Origin: Effusibacillus consociatus | Lineage (GTDB): Bacteria; Bacillota; Bacilli; Tumebacillales; Effusibacillaceae | Length of the DNA stretch: 38,913 nt | Reading direction: 5' to 3' | NCBI RefSeq assembly: GCF_042652925.1 | Contig: NZ_JBHSHC010000080.1 | Location: forward strand, 1-38,913 | Shown here: positions 8,471 to 16,358 of the stretch, one piece after another | How the letters are laid out: each line of letters begins with the position of its first letter | Position numbering within the stretch: position 1 is the stretch's first letter | The notes under the pieces: generated by a model | Seen by the model: only the letters and a program-made list of their open reading frames with translations | Told to the model about the DNA's origin: nothing | Databases searched by the model: none | Translations under genes and position numbers: made by a program

Positions 8471-9004
8471 TCACTTCAATGGGATGTTTTTCCCCTGTTC
8501 CAGCTCCAAAAGCACAGTCTTTAGATCCGTTCTTGTCCCTGCGTATCCGACAAGGTCTCCATTCTTTCCGATAACCCGATGACACGGGATCAAAATGGGG
8601 AGCGGATTGGCCCGATTCGCCTGCCCGATTGCACGCGGTCCTTTCGGTTTGCCGACAGCTTTTGCAATATCCGCATAGCTTCTGACCTCGCCGTACGGAA
8701 TCGAAAGAAGCTGCTGCCAAACTTTTTTTCTGAAGTCAGTTCCCTCAACTGACAGAGGCAAATCAAATGTACGCCTAGTTCCTTTAAAGTATTCATCCAG
8801 TTGTTGAACGGTGTTTCGGCACAATTCCGAATCCTGCGGGATATTCCCCAGTTCTGTTTGGTATTCTTGCCATTCCTCTTCGGTCAGTGCCACCTTCCGG
8901 ACCCCTCGTTGATCTACCACGACGTAGATGGGACCAATCGGAGACGGAAACACGTCATATCCGATTCTTTCGTTTGCCACTGGTTCCACGGGACAACACC
9001 TCAT
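8471..9004 (-). CDS. ogt: O6-alkylguanine-DNA alkyltransferase
   Basis: A 177-residue suicide repair enzyme that moves O6-alkyl groups from guanine to its own cysteine. The active-site motif IPCHRV places the acceptor cysteine at residue 141. The helix-turn-helix segment (IPYGEVRSYADIAKAVG) and the AIGQANRANPLP loop are intact. The N-terminal Rossmann-like domain with FPSPIGPIYVV is also present. The ATG at 9004 follows GAGGG closely; a GTG five codons later has a slightly better-spaced GAGGTG and is the alternative start. The first gene of a two-gene unit with the DUF523 gene. No Ada-type regulatory domain is attached. Confidence 0.92.
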   Translation of the reverse strand: MRCCPVEPVANERIGYDVFPSPIGPIYVVVDQRGVRKVALTEEEWQEYQTELGNIPQDSELCRNTVQQLDEYFKGTRRTFDLPLSVEGTDFRKKVWQQLLSIPYGEVRSYADIAKAVGKPKGPRAIGQANRANPLPILIPCHRVIGKNGDLVGYAGTRTDLKTVLLELEQGKNIPLK

Positions 9005-9075
9005 CTTTCCCTCAGGGTCATACGTTTTTTGACGATTGGGTCGCTTTCCACATGATCTCTTCGCTTAAGGCTGCC

Positions 9076-9121
9076 ACAAAAAAAGCCCCCCTGTATCCTT
9101 TATAGCACAGAGAGGGGGCTT
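9076..9121 (-). terminator. Intrinsic terminator of queG
   Basis: AAGCCCCC (9083-9090) pairs with GGGGGCTT (9114-9121). On the minus strand the stem is followed by a run of seven T. It closes the queG transcript before the ogt-like gene. Confidence 0.9.
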
Positions 9122-9143
9122 GGTGTGTCTTGAATCTTGCCGA

Positions 9144-10316
9144 CTAATTCGGCTCAACAGTCCGTTGAATTTCGTTTACCCATCGCATTTCGTACCGGAC
9201 GTTCGGGTCCGACTCCGCCAAAAGTGCAGTTTTCACAGCCTGTTCGGCTTCCTTCCCGCCTATCCTTCCCAAAGCCCATGCGGCTGTTCCGCGAATCTCC
9301 GGCCTTTCATCCTGTAACAGTTCAATTAACTTTGGCACAGCCCGTTTGTCTTTGATGTTGCCTAACGCGATGATCGCGTTTCTTTTCATCACAGTAAGAC
9401 CTCGCCAAGCGGCAGCCGTTTTTCCAAAAATGCGTTTAAATTCCCGGTTGCTCATCTCGAGCAGCTCCAACAGATCCGGGTATGAAAGATTCTGATCAGG
9501 CAGGAATCCTTCATGTGTTCCGGCAGCTGTATTTTTATTTGACGGGCACACTGCTTGACAGGTGTCACATCCCCAAATGCGGGTACCAAATTTGGTGCGG
9601 AATTCTTCCGGAACAAATCCTTTCATCTGCGTGATATAGGATAAACATTTACTCGAATCGGTAGTAAACGGATCGACCAGTGCCCCCGTCGGACAAGCAC
9701 GAATACACAAATCGCAATCTCCGCAGAGAGAGGTCGGTCCGGGAGGACCAGGCTCAATCGCCACGTCCGTCACCAACTGCCCCAGAAACACCCATGAACC
9801 GTATTTTTCCGTGATGATCGAACAGTGCTTGCCGAACCATCCGATTCCGGCACGGCGGGCGACCGAACGATCCACCATCGGCCCCGTGTCCACTGAGGAA
9901 TGAAATGCAATTTTCCTGCCGACCCGGTTTGCGATCTCAGCAGCCAGAGCATTCAATTTATCCCGTAAAACATGATGATAATCAAGACCCCAAGCATACT
10001 TGGACAACGCCCCGCGAATACCCCTCGGTCGTTTCAGAGCACCATGCTGTTCGGTATGATAGGCCATAGCAATCGCCACAATCGATTTGGCTCCCGGCAC
10101 AAGTGCTCCGGGATCAATCCGTTCTTCAATCACCGGATGCTCAAATCCTGATTCGTAGCCTTTTTCCCGATACATTCGAAGAGTCTCCCTAATATCGTGA
10201 AACGGTTCAGCCGTTGTAGTGCCGATCATGTCGATCCCGAGACGTTCCCGAATCTCTTCCATGTCCTGGCGGGTCAATTCCCACTGTGCGGTCTGTACTG
10301 CTGCTGTCGTTTCCAT
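9144..10316 (-). CDS. queG: Epoxyqueuosine reductase QueG
   Basis: A 390-residue cytoplasmic iron-sulfur/cobalamin enzyme that reduces epoxyqueuosine to queuosine in the anticodon wobble position of tRNAs. Two ferredoxin-type [4Fe-4S] binding sets are seen: CGDCDLCIRACP near residues 193-204, and the GCDTCQAVCP set together with the isolated cysteine of KCLSYI. Residues from about 320 on are HEAT-like repeats (NIKDKRAVPKLIELLQDE, then AAWALGRIGG), as in the longer QueG subgroup. The ATG at 10316 has GGGAGG upstream; the outer ATG at 10355 lies inside the preceding terminator. It is transcribed between two terminators and so is probably its own unit. Confidence 0.95.
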   Translation of the reverse strand: METTAAVQTAQWELTRQDMEEIRERLGIDMIGTTTAEPFHDIRETLRMYREKGYESGFEHPVIEERIDPGALVPGAKSIVAIAMAYHTEQHGALKRPRGIRGALSKYAWGLDYHHVLRDKLNALAAEIANRVGRKIAFHSSVDTGPMVDRSVARRAGIGWFGKHCSIITEKYGSWVFLGQLVTDVAIEPGPPGPTSLCGDCDLCIRACPTGALVDPFTTDSSKCLSYITQMKGFVPEEFRTKFGTRIWGCDTCQAVCPSNKNTAAGTHEGFLPDQNLSYPDLLELLEMSNREFKRIFGKTAAAWRGLTVMKRNAIIALGNIKDKRAVPKLIELLQDERPEIRGTAAWALGRIGGKEAEQAVKTALLAESDPNVRYEMRWVNEIQRTVEPN

Positions 10317-10334
10317 GCGCCCACCTCCCTTACT

Positions 10335-10384
10335 AACATAAAGAAAACTTGGCATTCGCCAAGTCTTTGACTTTGGTGAATGCC
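10335..10384 (-). terminator. Terminator downstream of rnhA, two alternative folds
   Basis: On the minus strand GGCATTC (10384-10378) pairs with GAATGCC (10357-10351), extended inward by an ACCAAAGTC / GACTTGG stem. The RNA then runs into AAGTTTTCTTT. A competing smaller hairpin, ACTTGGC / GCCAAGT around ATTC (10347-10364), uses part of the same bases. The U-rich tail favours a terminator for rnhA, about 95 bases past its stop. Confidence 0.7.
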
Positions 10385-10477
10385 TAGTTGCGCTTATACT
10401 TGTTACCTCTGAAACTTATAATTTCTTACAGGTGGAACGAAAGACCGACGAGCCAATTGGCTTATGCCGGACTTTCT

Positions 10478-10909
10478 CTACTTCGGAGCAGCTGCCCGGG
10501 CCAACTCGTCACAGCGCTCATTCCAATAGTCTCCGGAATGTCCTTTTACCTTGATCCACTCCACATCATGAATGCGGATCAGGCGGAGCAGCTCCTGCCA
10601 GAGTTCTTTGTTGGCTACGGGCTCTTTTTTTGAATTGACCCAGCCGTTTTTTTCCCATCCGACGTACCACTTTTCCTTAAAACAGTTAATCAGATAGGCG
10701 GAGTCGCTGTGCAATTTGACTTTGCAAGGTTCTTTCAGCCGCTTTAACGCTTCGATCGGGGCGGTCAGCTCCATCTTGTTGTTGGTGGTTACTTTCTCCC
10801 CGCCGGAAATTTCTTTCGTGACGTCTCCATAAATCAAGACGGCTCCCCATCCGCCCGGCCCCGGATTGCCTGAACAGGCACCGTCCGTATAAATGATCAC
10901 TTCTTTCAT
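10478..10909 (-). CDS. rnhA: Ribonuclease HI
   Basis: A 143-residue RNase HI that cleaves the RNA strand of RNA-DNA hybrids with Mg2+. The catalytic acidic residues are all present: D9 (IYTDGACSGNPG), E47 (NNKMELTA), D69 (LHSDSAYL) and D134 (NERCDELA), with H124 in VKGHSGD. Length matches E. coli-type RNase HI without an extra hybrid-binding domain. The start at 10909 follows GAGAGGAG at seven bases; the frame extends six codons further without support. A TATAAT at 10948-10943 may be its -10 box. Confidence 0.95.
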   Translation of the reverse strand: MKEVIIYTDGACSGNPGPGGWGAVLIYGDVTKEISGGEKVTTNNKMELTAPIEALKRLKEPCKVKLHSDSAYLINCFKEKWYVGWEKNGWVNSKKEPVANKELWQELLRLIRIHDVEWIKVKGHSGDYWNERCDELARAAAPK

Positions 10910-10942
10910 TCGAGAACTCCTCTCCAATCCTTCTTATCACAC

Positions 10943-10948
10943 ATTATA
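10943..10948 (-). promoter_or_regulatory. Possible -10 box of rnhA
   Basis: TATAAT on the minus strand, about 35 bases before the rnhA start. No -35 match is found at usual spacing, so the call is tentative. Confidence 0.3.
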
Positions 10949-10973
10949 CCCGAATTGCGGCTTGTGGGATCTC

Positions 10974-11153
10974 TTACACGTTATTGTGCAGAAGCACCCA
11001 GAATGTCAACCCCAACGCCATCACTGCGATTGCATAAGTAACATACGCCCCTGCCTTGATATTCCTTGATCTCATCCAGCGGCCAAAATTAATGGTATAA
11101 ATGAATACACCTACGGGGAGCAGCATTTGCACAAGAAGCGCAATCCATTTCAT
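10974..11153 (-). CDS. Small two-TM protein of the germination operon (GerD-subunit-like)
   Basis: A 59-residue protein beginning MKWIALLVQMLLPVGVFIYT. It has two predicted membrane helices, about residues 4-20 and 36-54, separated by a basic loop (GRWMRSRNIK) and ending HNNV. GGGGGG lies seven bases before the ATG, and the gene starts 14 bases after the gerC stop on the same strand, so translational linkage is likely. Short two-helix membrane proteins are known as a fourth 'D' gene of some gerA-type operons, where they modulate germinant receptor activity. Size, topology and position fit that class. Sequence identity to those proteins is not something I can verify, so the functional call is inference. 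Confidence 0.72.
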   Translation of the reverse strand: MKWIALLVQMLLPVGVFIYTINFGRWMRSRNIKAGAYVTYAIAVMALGLTFWVLLHNNV

Positions 11154-11167
11154 TCGCCAGCCCCCCT

Positions 11168-12424
11168 TTACTTTGGTTGAAGCGGGCTCAATTGAATCCC
11201 GACCCGCCGCACTTGCAAATCTACTTCCACATCGACCTCCGCATCTTGCAGCTTTGTGCGGAAGTCAAACGCCTTCAGATCCGGGAACGTTGCAAATTGC
11301 CCTCTCGTTCTTTTGAGGATGCCGAATGGATCGGCTTGATACTCATGGTAAATATGTTCAATCAATTTTTTTTGCCGTTCTGCCAGACGTTGCGCAATTG
11401 ACTTTTCGAGAATGTTCATGTCACTCGGTTTAGTGTAATCCAAGCCGGTTTGCGTTCCTATCAGATCCCCTTCCAGACGCTGTCGTATCTTGACCCTGAT
11501 CGGATCGGTTGTCAGATCCACTTTGACCACCGGCGCCCGGGCATGCTTCAATTCCAGACTTACAAACCGCTCTTTCTCAAAAGGATCGGGAAAATCCATC
11601 TGAGTTCGTCGAAGTTCACCCCGGATCGTGAGGAGCATTCTTGTGTCAATCCCGTCAAGATAGGTTACCAGGCGATCATTTTGGAAAACTGCCGTTCCCG
11701 TGAACTCAAGCGGGTTGCCGCCTTGACGCACAACTTTCCCCGGCTCGAAAGAGAGCTCCGATTCTTCTCTTTCTCCGACTTGTTCTTTCGCTTTGGGATT
11801 CAGCGCAAGCACCGCAGCTATCGGATCTTCATTTGGAGTTTCCAAAGAAACGATAAATTCATGCAGCTTATTGGTCACGCCGAGTCCGGTGTGCCGGCCA
11901 ACCTCTGTTACTGATTCTGTGAACCGGGTCACCGACCTTTCCAGGATCGGCTGATTCTTTTCATATACTTCCCGTACATTCCCGGGCATCACATAAAGCA
12001 CAACCGTACGACGGAACTCACGATATCGCGCCAACGGCCGCAAATAGTTGATAACGCCTTCCCGCGCCAAAGATTCTCCAATCCCAATGCTGGCCAGGTG
12101 CATAAGGGAGATTTGTCGTTCCACAGTTGTATTCAAGAGCGTAAGGGCCTCCCCGATTGAGTGGGCTCTGACGGTGATCGGTTTTGTACCTCCCAACTCT
12201 TCATCCTTCCCTCCGCCGCCGCCACCTCCCACCGTTCCTCCGGACAGTTTGCTGGGAACAGCGATTCTCGCAGTCACATCGATCGTATTATCAGGCCCTT
12301 TGTCCAATCCAAGCGAAACAACAAATGCCATCCCTTCCAATTCGACCCGATCATAACATCCGCTGATAGGGAACATCAGAACAACAACCAGAAAGAGACT
12401 AAGAAGTTTGCGAAGGTTGCTCAT
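11168..12424 (-). CDS. gerC: Germinant receptor C subunit, Ger(x)C lipoprotein
   Basis: A 418-residue lipoprotein subunit of a GerA-type germinant receptor, anchored on the outer face of the spore inner membrane. The signal peptide ends at a lipobox (PISGC, C23), followed by YDRVELEGMAFVVSLGLDKG, the standard Ger(x)C opening. A Gly-rich stretch (GGGGGGGK) near residue 75 is a flexible insert. The C-terminal domain fits the family, with IGTQTGLDYTKPSDMNILEKSI near its start. The ATG at 12424 follows AAGGGAG; outer in-frame residues lie within gerB and are unlikely. It overlaps the gerB end by 26 bases and is third in gerA-gerB-gerC-small ORF. Confidence 0.92.
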   Translation of the reverse strand: MSNLRKLLSLFLVVVLMFPISGCYDRVELEGMAFVVSLGLDKGPDNTIDVTARIAVPSKLSGGTVGGGGGGGKDEELGGTKPITVRAHSIGEALTLLNTTVERQISLMHLASIGIGESLAREGVINYLRPLARYREFRRTVVLYVMPGNVREVYEKNQPILERSVTRFTESVTEVGRHTGLGVTNKLHEFIVSLETPNEDPIAAVLALNPKAKEQVGEREESELSFEPGKVVRQGGNPLEFTGTAVFQNDRLVTYLDGIDTRMLLTIRGELRRTQMDFPDPFEKERFVSLELKHARAPVVKVDLTTDPIRVKIRQRLEGDLIGTQTGLDYTKPSDMNILEKSIAQRLAERQKKLIEHIYHEYQADPFGILKRTRGQFATFPDLKAFDFRTKLQDAEVDVEVDLQVRRVGIQLSPLQPK

Positions 12425-13514
12425 GGTCCGTCTCTCCCTTCCGATTTTTAAATCGAACCCAGACAAGAGTGAGCAGAGGCAATCCGATAACCACCGTCCA
12501 ACTCCGGCGCAAAAGCAGATTATTCCACTCCAGCATCTCAGGAAAACTCCCGACGGCAAAAGAGAGGGAATAGACAATCAACGCTATGGGAAATACGAGC
12601 GGCCTATAGACAGGCATGCCGCTGGCGGCCGCAATCAAATAGCTGCTGATCCAGATACTCAGTGACAGCTTAATAAGTGCCATCGCAACCCAGATGAAAA
12701 CAAAAGCGGCTTCCAACCGTTGAATGAACCGGCCGGCATAGATTAAACGGCCCAACTGGTACATAGGAAACGGGGAACGGGTAGCGGCTTCAGGGGAAAA
12801 CACCATAATAAACACCAATGTCACCAACGCATAAGCAATCCCGACGACCACAATGTTCCAAATGCCAATTCGTACCGAATCTTTTGGATTGCGGAGCAGA
12901 GAAGCAAGAATTGCGAGAAACAGAATATTGATAAACATTCCAGTAAACGATGCGCCGTCAATGAGCAGATTGACAATTCCATTCCCCCAGAACGGAAACA
13001 TGTATTCCGGGTTCACCCAGTTCCCATTCAGGGCAAGCAGCGCCACAAGTCCTATCAGCAGCCAGGGAGTGAGAAACCAGGCGACGCGGGACAATCCCTC
13101 AACTCCCATATAAGCGTAATAGACAACCGCAAGCAGAAATGGAACCGCAACAAAGGAAATCGGTGATTTAGGCAAGACTGTTGTAATTACTGTTTCTGTA
13201 AACAGCCTCATCGTACTGGCCGTATATAACAAAAGGAAAATTACAACGAGCAGGGAAACGATTCCGGCCCACCATCCCCCTACATAGCGCCGGCTTAGGG
13301 ATACCAGATTTCCTTCCCTCCTTCGGGCGAGAACCGGCCCCATGATCCCCCATACCACCAGTGAAAACAGCATCGAGATCAGAGGAATCATCCAACCGGC
13401 GGGCCCCCCGTACAACACCAGTTGCTGCGGAAAACTCAAAAAGATGTCTGACACTCCGGCAATCACGATAAGTGAAAACAATTCGACCCGGCCAAGATGT
13501 CCCGTTCTAATCAT
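12399..13514 (-). CDS. gerB: Germinant receptor B subunit, GerAB-family permease
   Basis: A 371-residue integral membrane protein of the spore germination (amino acid/polyamine/organocation-like) permease family, with about ten transmembrane segments. In B. subtilis-type receptors the B subunit carries the germinant-binding site. Landmarks are FSLIVIAGVSDIFLSFPQQ at the N-terminus, YAYMGVEGLSRVAWFLTPW, and WVNPEYMFPFWGNGI. The start at 13514 overlaps the gerA stop by eight bases. A GGCGGTG ribosome site lies within the gerA end, indicating coupled translation. It overlaps gerC by 26 bases. The ligand cannot be told from the sequence. Confidence 0.92.
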   Translation of the reverse strand: MIRTGHLGRVELFSLIVIAGVSDIFLSFPQQLVLYGGPAGWMIPLISMLFSLVVWGIMGPVLARRREGNLVSLSRRYVGGWWAGIVSLLVVIFLLLYTASTMRLFTETVITTVLPKSPISFVAVPFLLAVVYYAYMGVEGLSRVAWFLTPWLLIGLVALLALNGNWVNPEYMFPFWGNGIVNLLIDGASFTGMFINILFLAILASLLRNPKDSVRIGIWNIVVVGIAYALVTLVFIMVFSPEAATRSPFPMYQLGRLIYAGRFIQRLEAAFVFIWVAMALIKLSLSIWISSYLIAAASGMPVYRPLVFPIALIVYSLSFAVGSFPEMLEWNNLLLRRSWTVVIGLPLLTLVWVRFKNRKGETDHEQPSQTS

Positions 13515-15327
13515 TCTGTTCACCGCCTTGCTGTACGTGATCCCGATCAGGTTCCTCTTGTTCCTTCCGGCTTTGCTCCTGAGCTTCCTCTGAATCGTGA
13601 ACAGCGGGATCCCACGGTCGGGTGAAGTCTCGCTGCCTCTTCGTATCCATTGGGCGGATGGCACTCGGCCGTTTTTCCTGCAAAAAGGCGGGCGCCCGCA
13701 AAACTATGTCCGGTGAGGAAGGTTTAAACGGAGCCACAGGCGAAAGCATGGGAACTCCAAATGACTTCATGCAAGCCCAGTTCATCAGCAACCCCATAAT
13801 TCCCAATGTGATTCCATAAAACCCCCAGATCGCCGCAATAAAAATAAATACAAATCTCAATAAGCGAATGGCAAAAGAAAAACTATAGTTCGGCAGACTA
13901 AACGCGGACAGAGCGGTGACCGCCACCACGATAACCAATAATGGCGAAATAATCCCCGCCTGAACCGCTGCCTGTCCCAGAATCAATGCTCCCACAATGC
14001 CGATTGTCGGACCGATCACGTTTGGAATCCGAATCCCCGCTTCCCGAATCAGTTCAAGAGCCAGTTCCATCATTAACACTTCCAAGACCACAGGAAATGG
14101 AACCCTCTCTCTCGCTGCCGCAATTGCAAGCATCAGATCGGTCGGAATCATTTCCGGGTGGTAATTTGTAATCGCAATATAAAACGCAGGCAGCAGAAGC
14201 GCAGTACCAAACGACACAAACCGGATCAAACGCAGCAGTGAACCGAAAGGATACCGGAGAAAAGCATCTTCCGCCGTATGCAGAAGCGACCAGATCATGG
14301 TAGGGAGAATCAAAACATACGGACTCTGGCCGACAAATACAGCAATAAAACCTTCTGACAGCGAAGCGGCCACGCGGTCGGGGCGCTCGGTCGCCATCAT
14401 TTTTGGAACCAGACCGACCGGCTGATCCTCGATAAATTGTTCAAGCGTGCCGCTGTCCTGCAGAAAATCGACCTTAACCGCTTTTATTCTTTTCTTCACT
14501 TCGGCCACGAGTTTGGGATTGGCGATCCCATCGATGTACATGACCGCAACATCCGTCGGTGCCAATTGTCCGACTTGCATCATTTCCGTGATCAATTTTT
14601 CCGTACGCAGCCGGGCACGAACCAACCCGGTATTTGCCCGGAGGTTCTCGGTAAATGCATCGTGAGGCCCCCGAACGACTGTTTCCGTCTTCGTTTCCCC
14701 TACACCGCGCTGCTCCCAGCCTTTTGTCTCAATAATCAGTGCCTTCTCCACACCGTCAATAAACACAGCCGTTGAACCGGACAGAATATTTTTTTTCACT
14801 TCCTCCCACTTGTCGTACTCCATGACTTGGTTGCCGGGAAGAAGTTTTTCTTTGACCGTTTTCAAACGATCCTTCATTTCGTTATCCGGCGGGACATCAG
14901 CCAACAGCATTAACGGCTGGAGAATAAATGAATTGATGGTCTCCTTGCTTGAGACTCCTTCCAAAAAAACCGCAAACGCTTTGATCGGTTCGGTACGGGA
15001 TATGACAAAGTCACGAATAATTACGTCCGCATTTTTCGGCAAATGAAAAATCGTTTCAACCGTGTCCCGGTTTTCCTGAAGTCGATCGGAGAGTTCGTCC
15101 GGAATTGGCTGGTTTTGACTTGGCTCCGCTTCTGCCTCTTCACGCTGCTTACCGGGCGCCTTTTCTAACACACGCTTTTTCGATTTGACCCTCTTTACTT
15201 TTGCTGCGTTCCGTTCGCCCCGCTGCTCGTCATCATTTGCACTCTCGTCGGGGACCAAGGAGAAATCCTCGTCCATGATCGAGTCATCCACTGTAAAGAG
15301 ACGGCCGATTTTTGCCCAGACTGACAT
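13507..15327 (-). CDS. gerA: Germinant receptor A subunit, GerA family
   Basis: A 606-residue GerA-family protein of the spore inner membrane. The long soluble N-terminal part (residues 1-290) includes a low-complexity charged region near 35-75 and then the two-lobe N-terminal domain (FHLPKNADVIIRDF). A typical GerA core follows with several membrane helices. The highly conserved MATERPDRVAASLSEGFIAV and NYHPEMIPTDLMLAIAAARE motifs are present. The C-terminal tail is long, hydrophilic and rich in Glu, Gln and Asp. AAGGAGG lies seven bases before the ATG at 15327. The first gene of the germination operon, divergent from the YhcN-like gene. Forespore (sigma-G) expression is expected for the family, but I did not find a convincing sigma-G box. 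Confidence 0.95.
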   Translation of the reverse strand: MSVWAKIGRLFTVDDSIMDEDFSLVPDESANDDEQRGERNAAKVKRVKSKKRVLEKAPGKQREEAEAEPSQNQPIPDELSDRLQENRDTVETIFHLPKNADVIIRDFVISRTEPIKAFAVFLEGVSSKETINSFILQPLMLLADVPPDNEMKDRLKTVKEKLLPGNQVMEYDKWEEVKKNILSGSTAVFIDGVEKALIIETKGWEQRGVGETKTETVVRGPHDAFTENLRANTGLVRARLRTEKLITEMMQVGQLAPTDVAVMYIDGIANPKLVAEVKKRIKAVKVDFLQDSGTLEQFIEDQPVGLVPKMMATERPDRVAASLSEGFIAVFVGQSPYVLILPTMIWSLLHTAEDAFLRYPFGSLLRLIRFVSFGTALLLPAFYIAITNYHPEMIPTDLMLAIAAARERVPFPVVLEVLMMELALELIREAGIRIPNVIGPTIGIVGALILGQAAVQAGIISPLLVIVVAVTALSAFSLPNYSFSFAIRLLRFVFIFIAAIWGFYGITLGIMGLLMNWACMKSFGVPMLSPVAPFKPSSPDIVLRAPAFLQEKRPSAIRPMDTKRQRDFTRPWDPAVHDSEEAQEQSRKEQEEPDRDHVQQGGEQND

Positions 15328-15472
15328 TGAGGGACCTCCTTGCGATTGTTTGTCTCTAGGTTTCCCGTTGAGTACCTGACCATACATATTTTTGGCAGGA
15401 TTGGATCAATCTACAGGTATCCTATAATGCGATGTCCCTGTCAAACGGGTGTAACGAAAGGAGAATTTTAAA

Positions 15473-16216
15473 ATGCGCCCACGTACCTGCCTAGTTGCGC
15501 TTGTCGCCGCCTTGGCTTTCGGTTCTGCTCTGGCCGCTTGCCAGACAGGAAAGAAATACTCCAATCCGGATCATTCTGATATTAAACAAGCCCACCCGCC
15601 GGAAATGATTTCGGAAGGCATAAAAGCGGACTATCGAATTGCGGAAGAACTGAACAAAATCCCCGGTGTGCAGGGAGCTGCCGTTCTCATCCATAATGGA
15701 GAAGCATACGTGGGAGCTCATGTAATCGGTGATGAGAAAACTCCTGACCCGTACATGAAACAGCAGTTTGGAAGCTATTATCCGGATGGGCAAGACCCCT
15801 GGGCAAAGGGAGATCAAAGGTCCGGCCTCTCCGGGAAAGGCATCCCGAAGTCCAACGCAAAAGGGGCCCCCGAAACGGAGAATAACGGTGTCACCCAATC
15901 CGGTCAGAATGTAAATGAGTTAACCAACCAACAAGGAGGTCTTTCAGGCAGCCAACAGAAAGTTCCTTCAAAACCGGATCCGGACATGACAGGAACAGCG
16001 ACCGGAAATGTGGAACCGGAGCTGGTTCAACAGATTGAATCAAAGGTGAAAGCGATGGCCCCGAATGTAACAAGGGTTCATTTTACCGCTAAACGGGAAC
16101 AGGTAGGTCAACTCCAAGGATATGCCCGGTTTATCCAAGATGGCGGTTCGATGGAACGCTTTACAACTGATTTCGACCAAACGATGAAACGGATTTGGCC
16201 GGATGCAAAACCTTGA
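15473..16216 (+). CDS. YhcN/YlaJ-family sporulation lipoprotein
   Basis: A 247-residue lipoprotein of the YhcN/YlaJ family, found in spores of Bacillales. The signal peptide ends at a lipobox LAAC with C23. The family core is split: DYRIAEELNKIPGVQGAAVLIHNGEAYVG near residues 54-82, and VEPELVQQIESKVKAMAPNVTRVHFTA near residues 180-206. Between them lies a Gly/Ser/Asn/Gln-rich linker of about 80 residues that is probably disordered and longer than usual. AAAGGAG precedes the ATG. The gene is divergent from gerA with a 145-base shared control region and ends in its own terminator. Its exact role in spores or outgrowth is unknown. Confidence 0.85.
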   Translation: MRPRTCLVALVAALAFGSALAACQTGKKYSNPDHSDIKQAHPPEMISEGIKADYRIAEELNKIPGVQGAAVLIHNGEAYVGAHVIGDEKTPDPYMKQQFGSYYPDGQDPWAKGDQRSGLSGKGIPKSNAKGAPETENNGVTQSGQNVNELTNQQGGLSGSQQKVPSKPDPDMTGTATGNVEPELVQQIESKVKAMAPNVTRVHFTAKREQVGQLQGYARFIQDGGSMERFTTDFDQTMKRIWPDAKP

Positions 16217-16230
16217 GAATTTCAACAACA

Positions 16231-16264
16231 GAAGCCTGTGGGAAATCGCCCGCAGGCTTTTGTA
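16231..16264 (+). terminator. Intrinsic terminator of the YhcN-like gene
   Basis: AAGCCTG-TGGG and CCCGCAGGCTT form a long stem around AAATCG, followed by TTTTG. It lies 15 bases past the stop codon. Confidence 0.9.
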
Positions 16265-16280
16265 TTTCGGTGTTACAGAA

Positions 16281-16303
16281 AATCCTTTATTTTTTGAAGG
16301 ATT
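16281..16303 (+). other. Inverted repeat upstream of the chemoreceptor
   Basis: AATCCTT (16281-16287) and AAGGATT (16297-16303) flank a T-rich loop, about 55 bases before the receptor start. It could be an operator or part of the preceding terminator region. Nothing decides between these. Confidence 0.25.
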
Positions 16304-16358
16304 CTACCGTTCAGCAAGCGATTATATAAAGGTGAAAAACATGCAAGGGGGACAATGA

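Noticed and set aside
15328..15472. Sigma-G promoters in the gerA / YhcN-like divergent region
   Set aside because: CATTATA on the gerA side fits a sigma-G -10, but no acceptable -35 lies 17-18 bases away. The TTGACA found there has no matching -10. I do not call a promoter.
10381..15502. Identical 15-mer TGCCTAGTTGCGCTT at 10381-10395 and 15488-15502
   Set aside because: One exact 15-base match is about what chance gives in 39 kb, and the two contexts (terminator flank and lipoprotein signal peptide) have nothing else in common.
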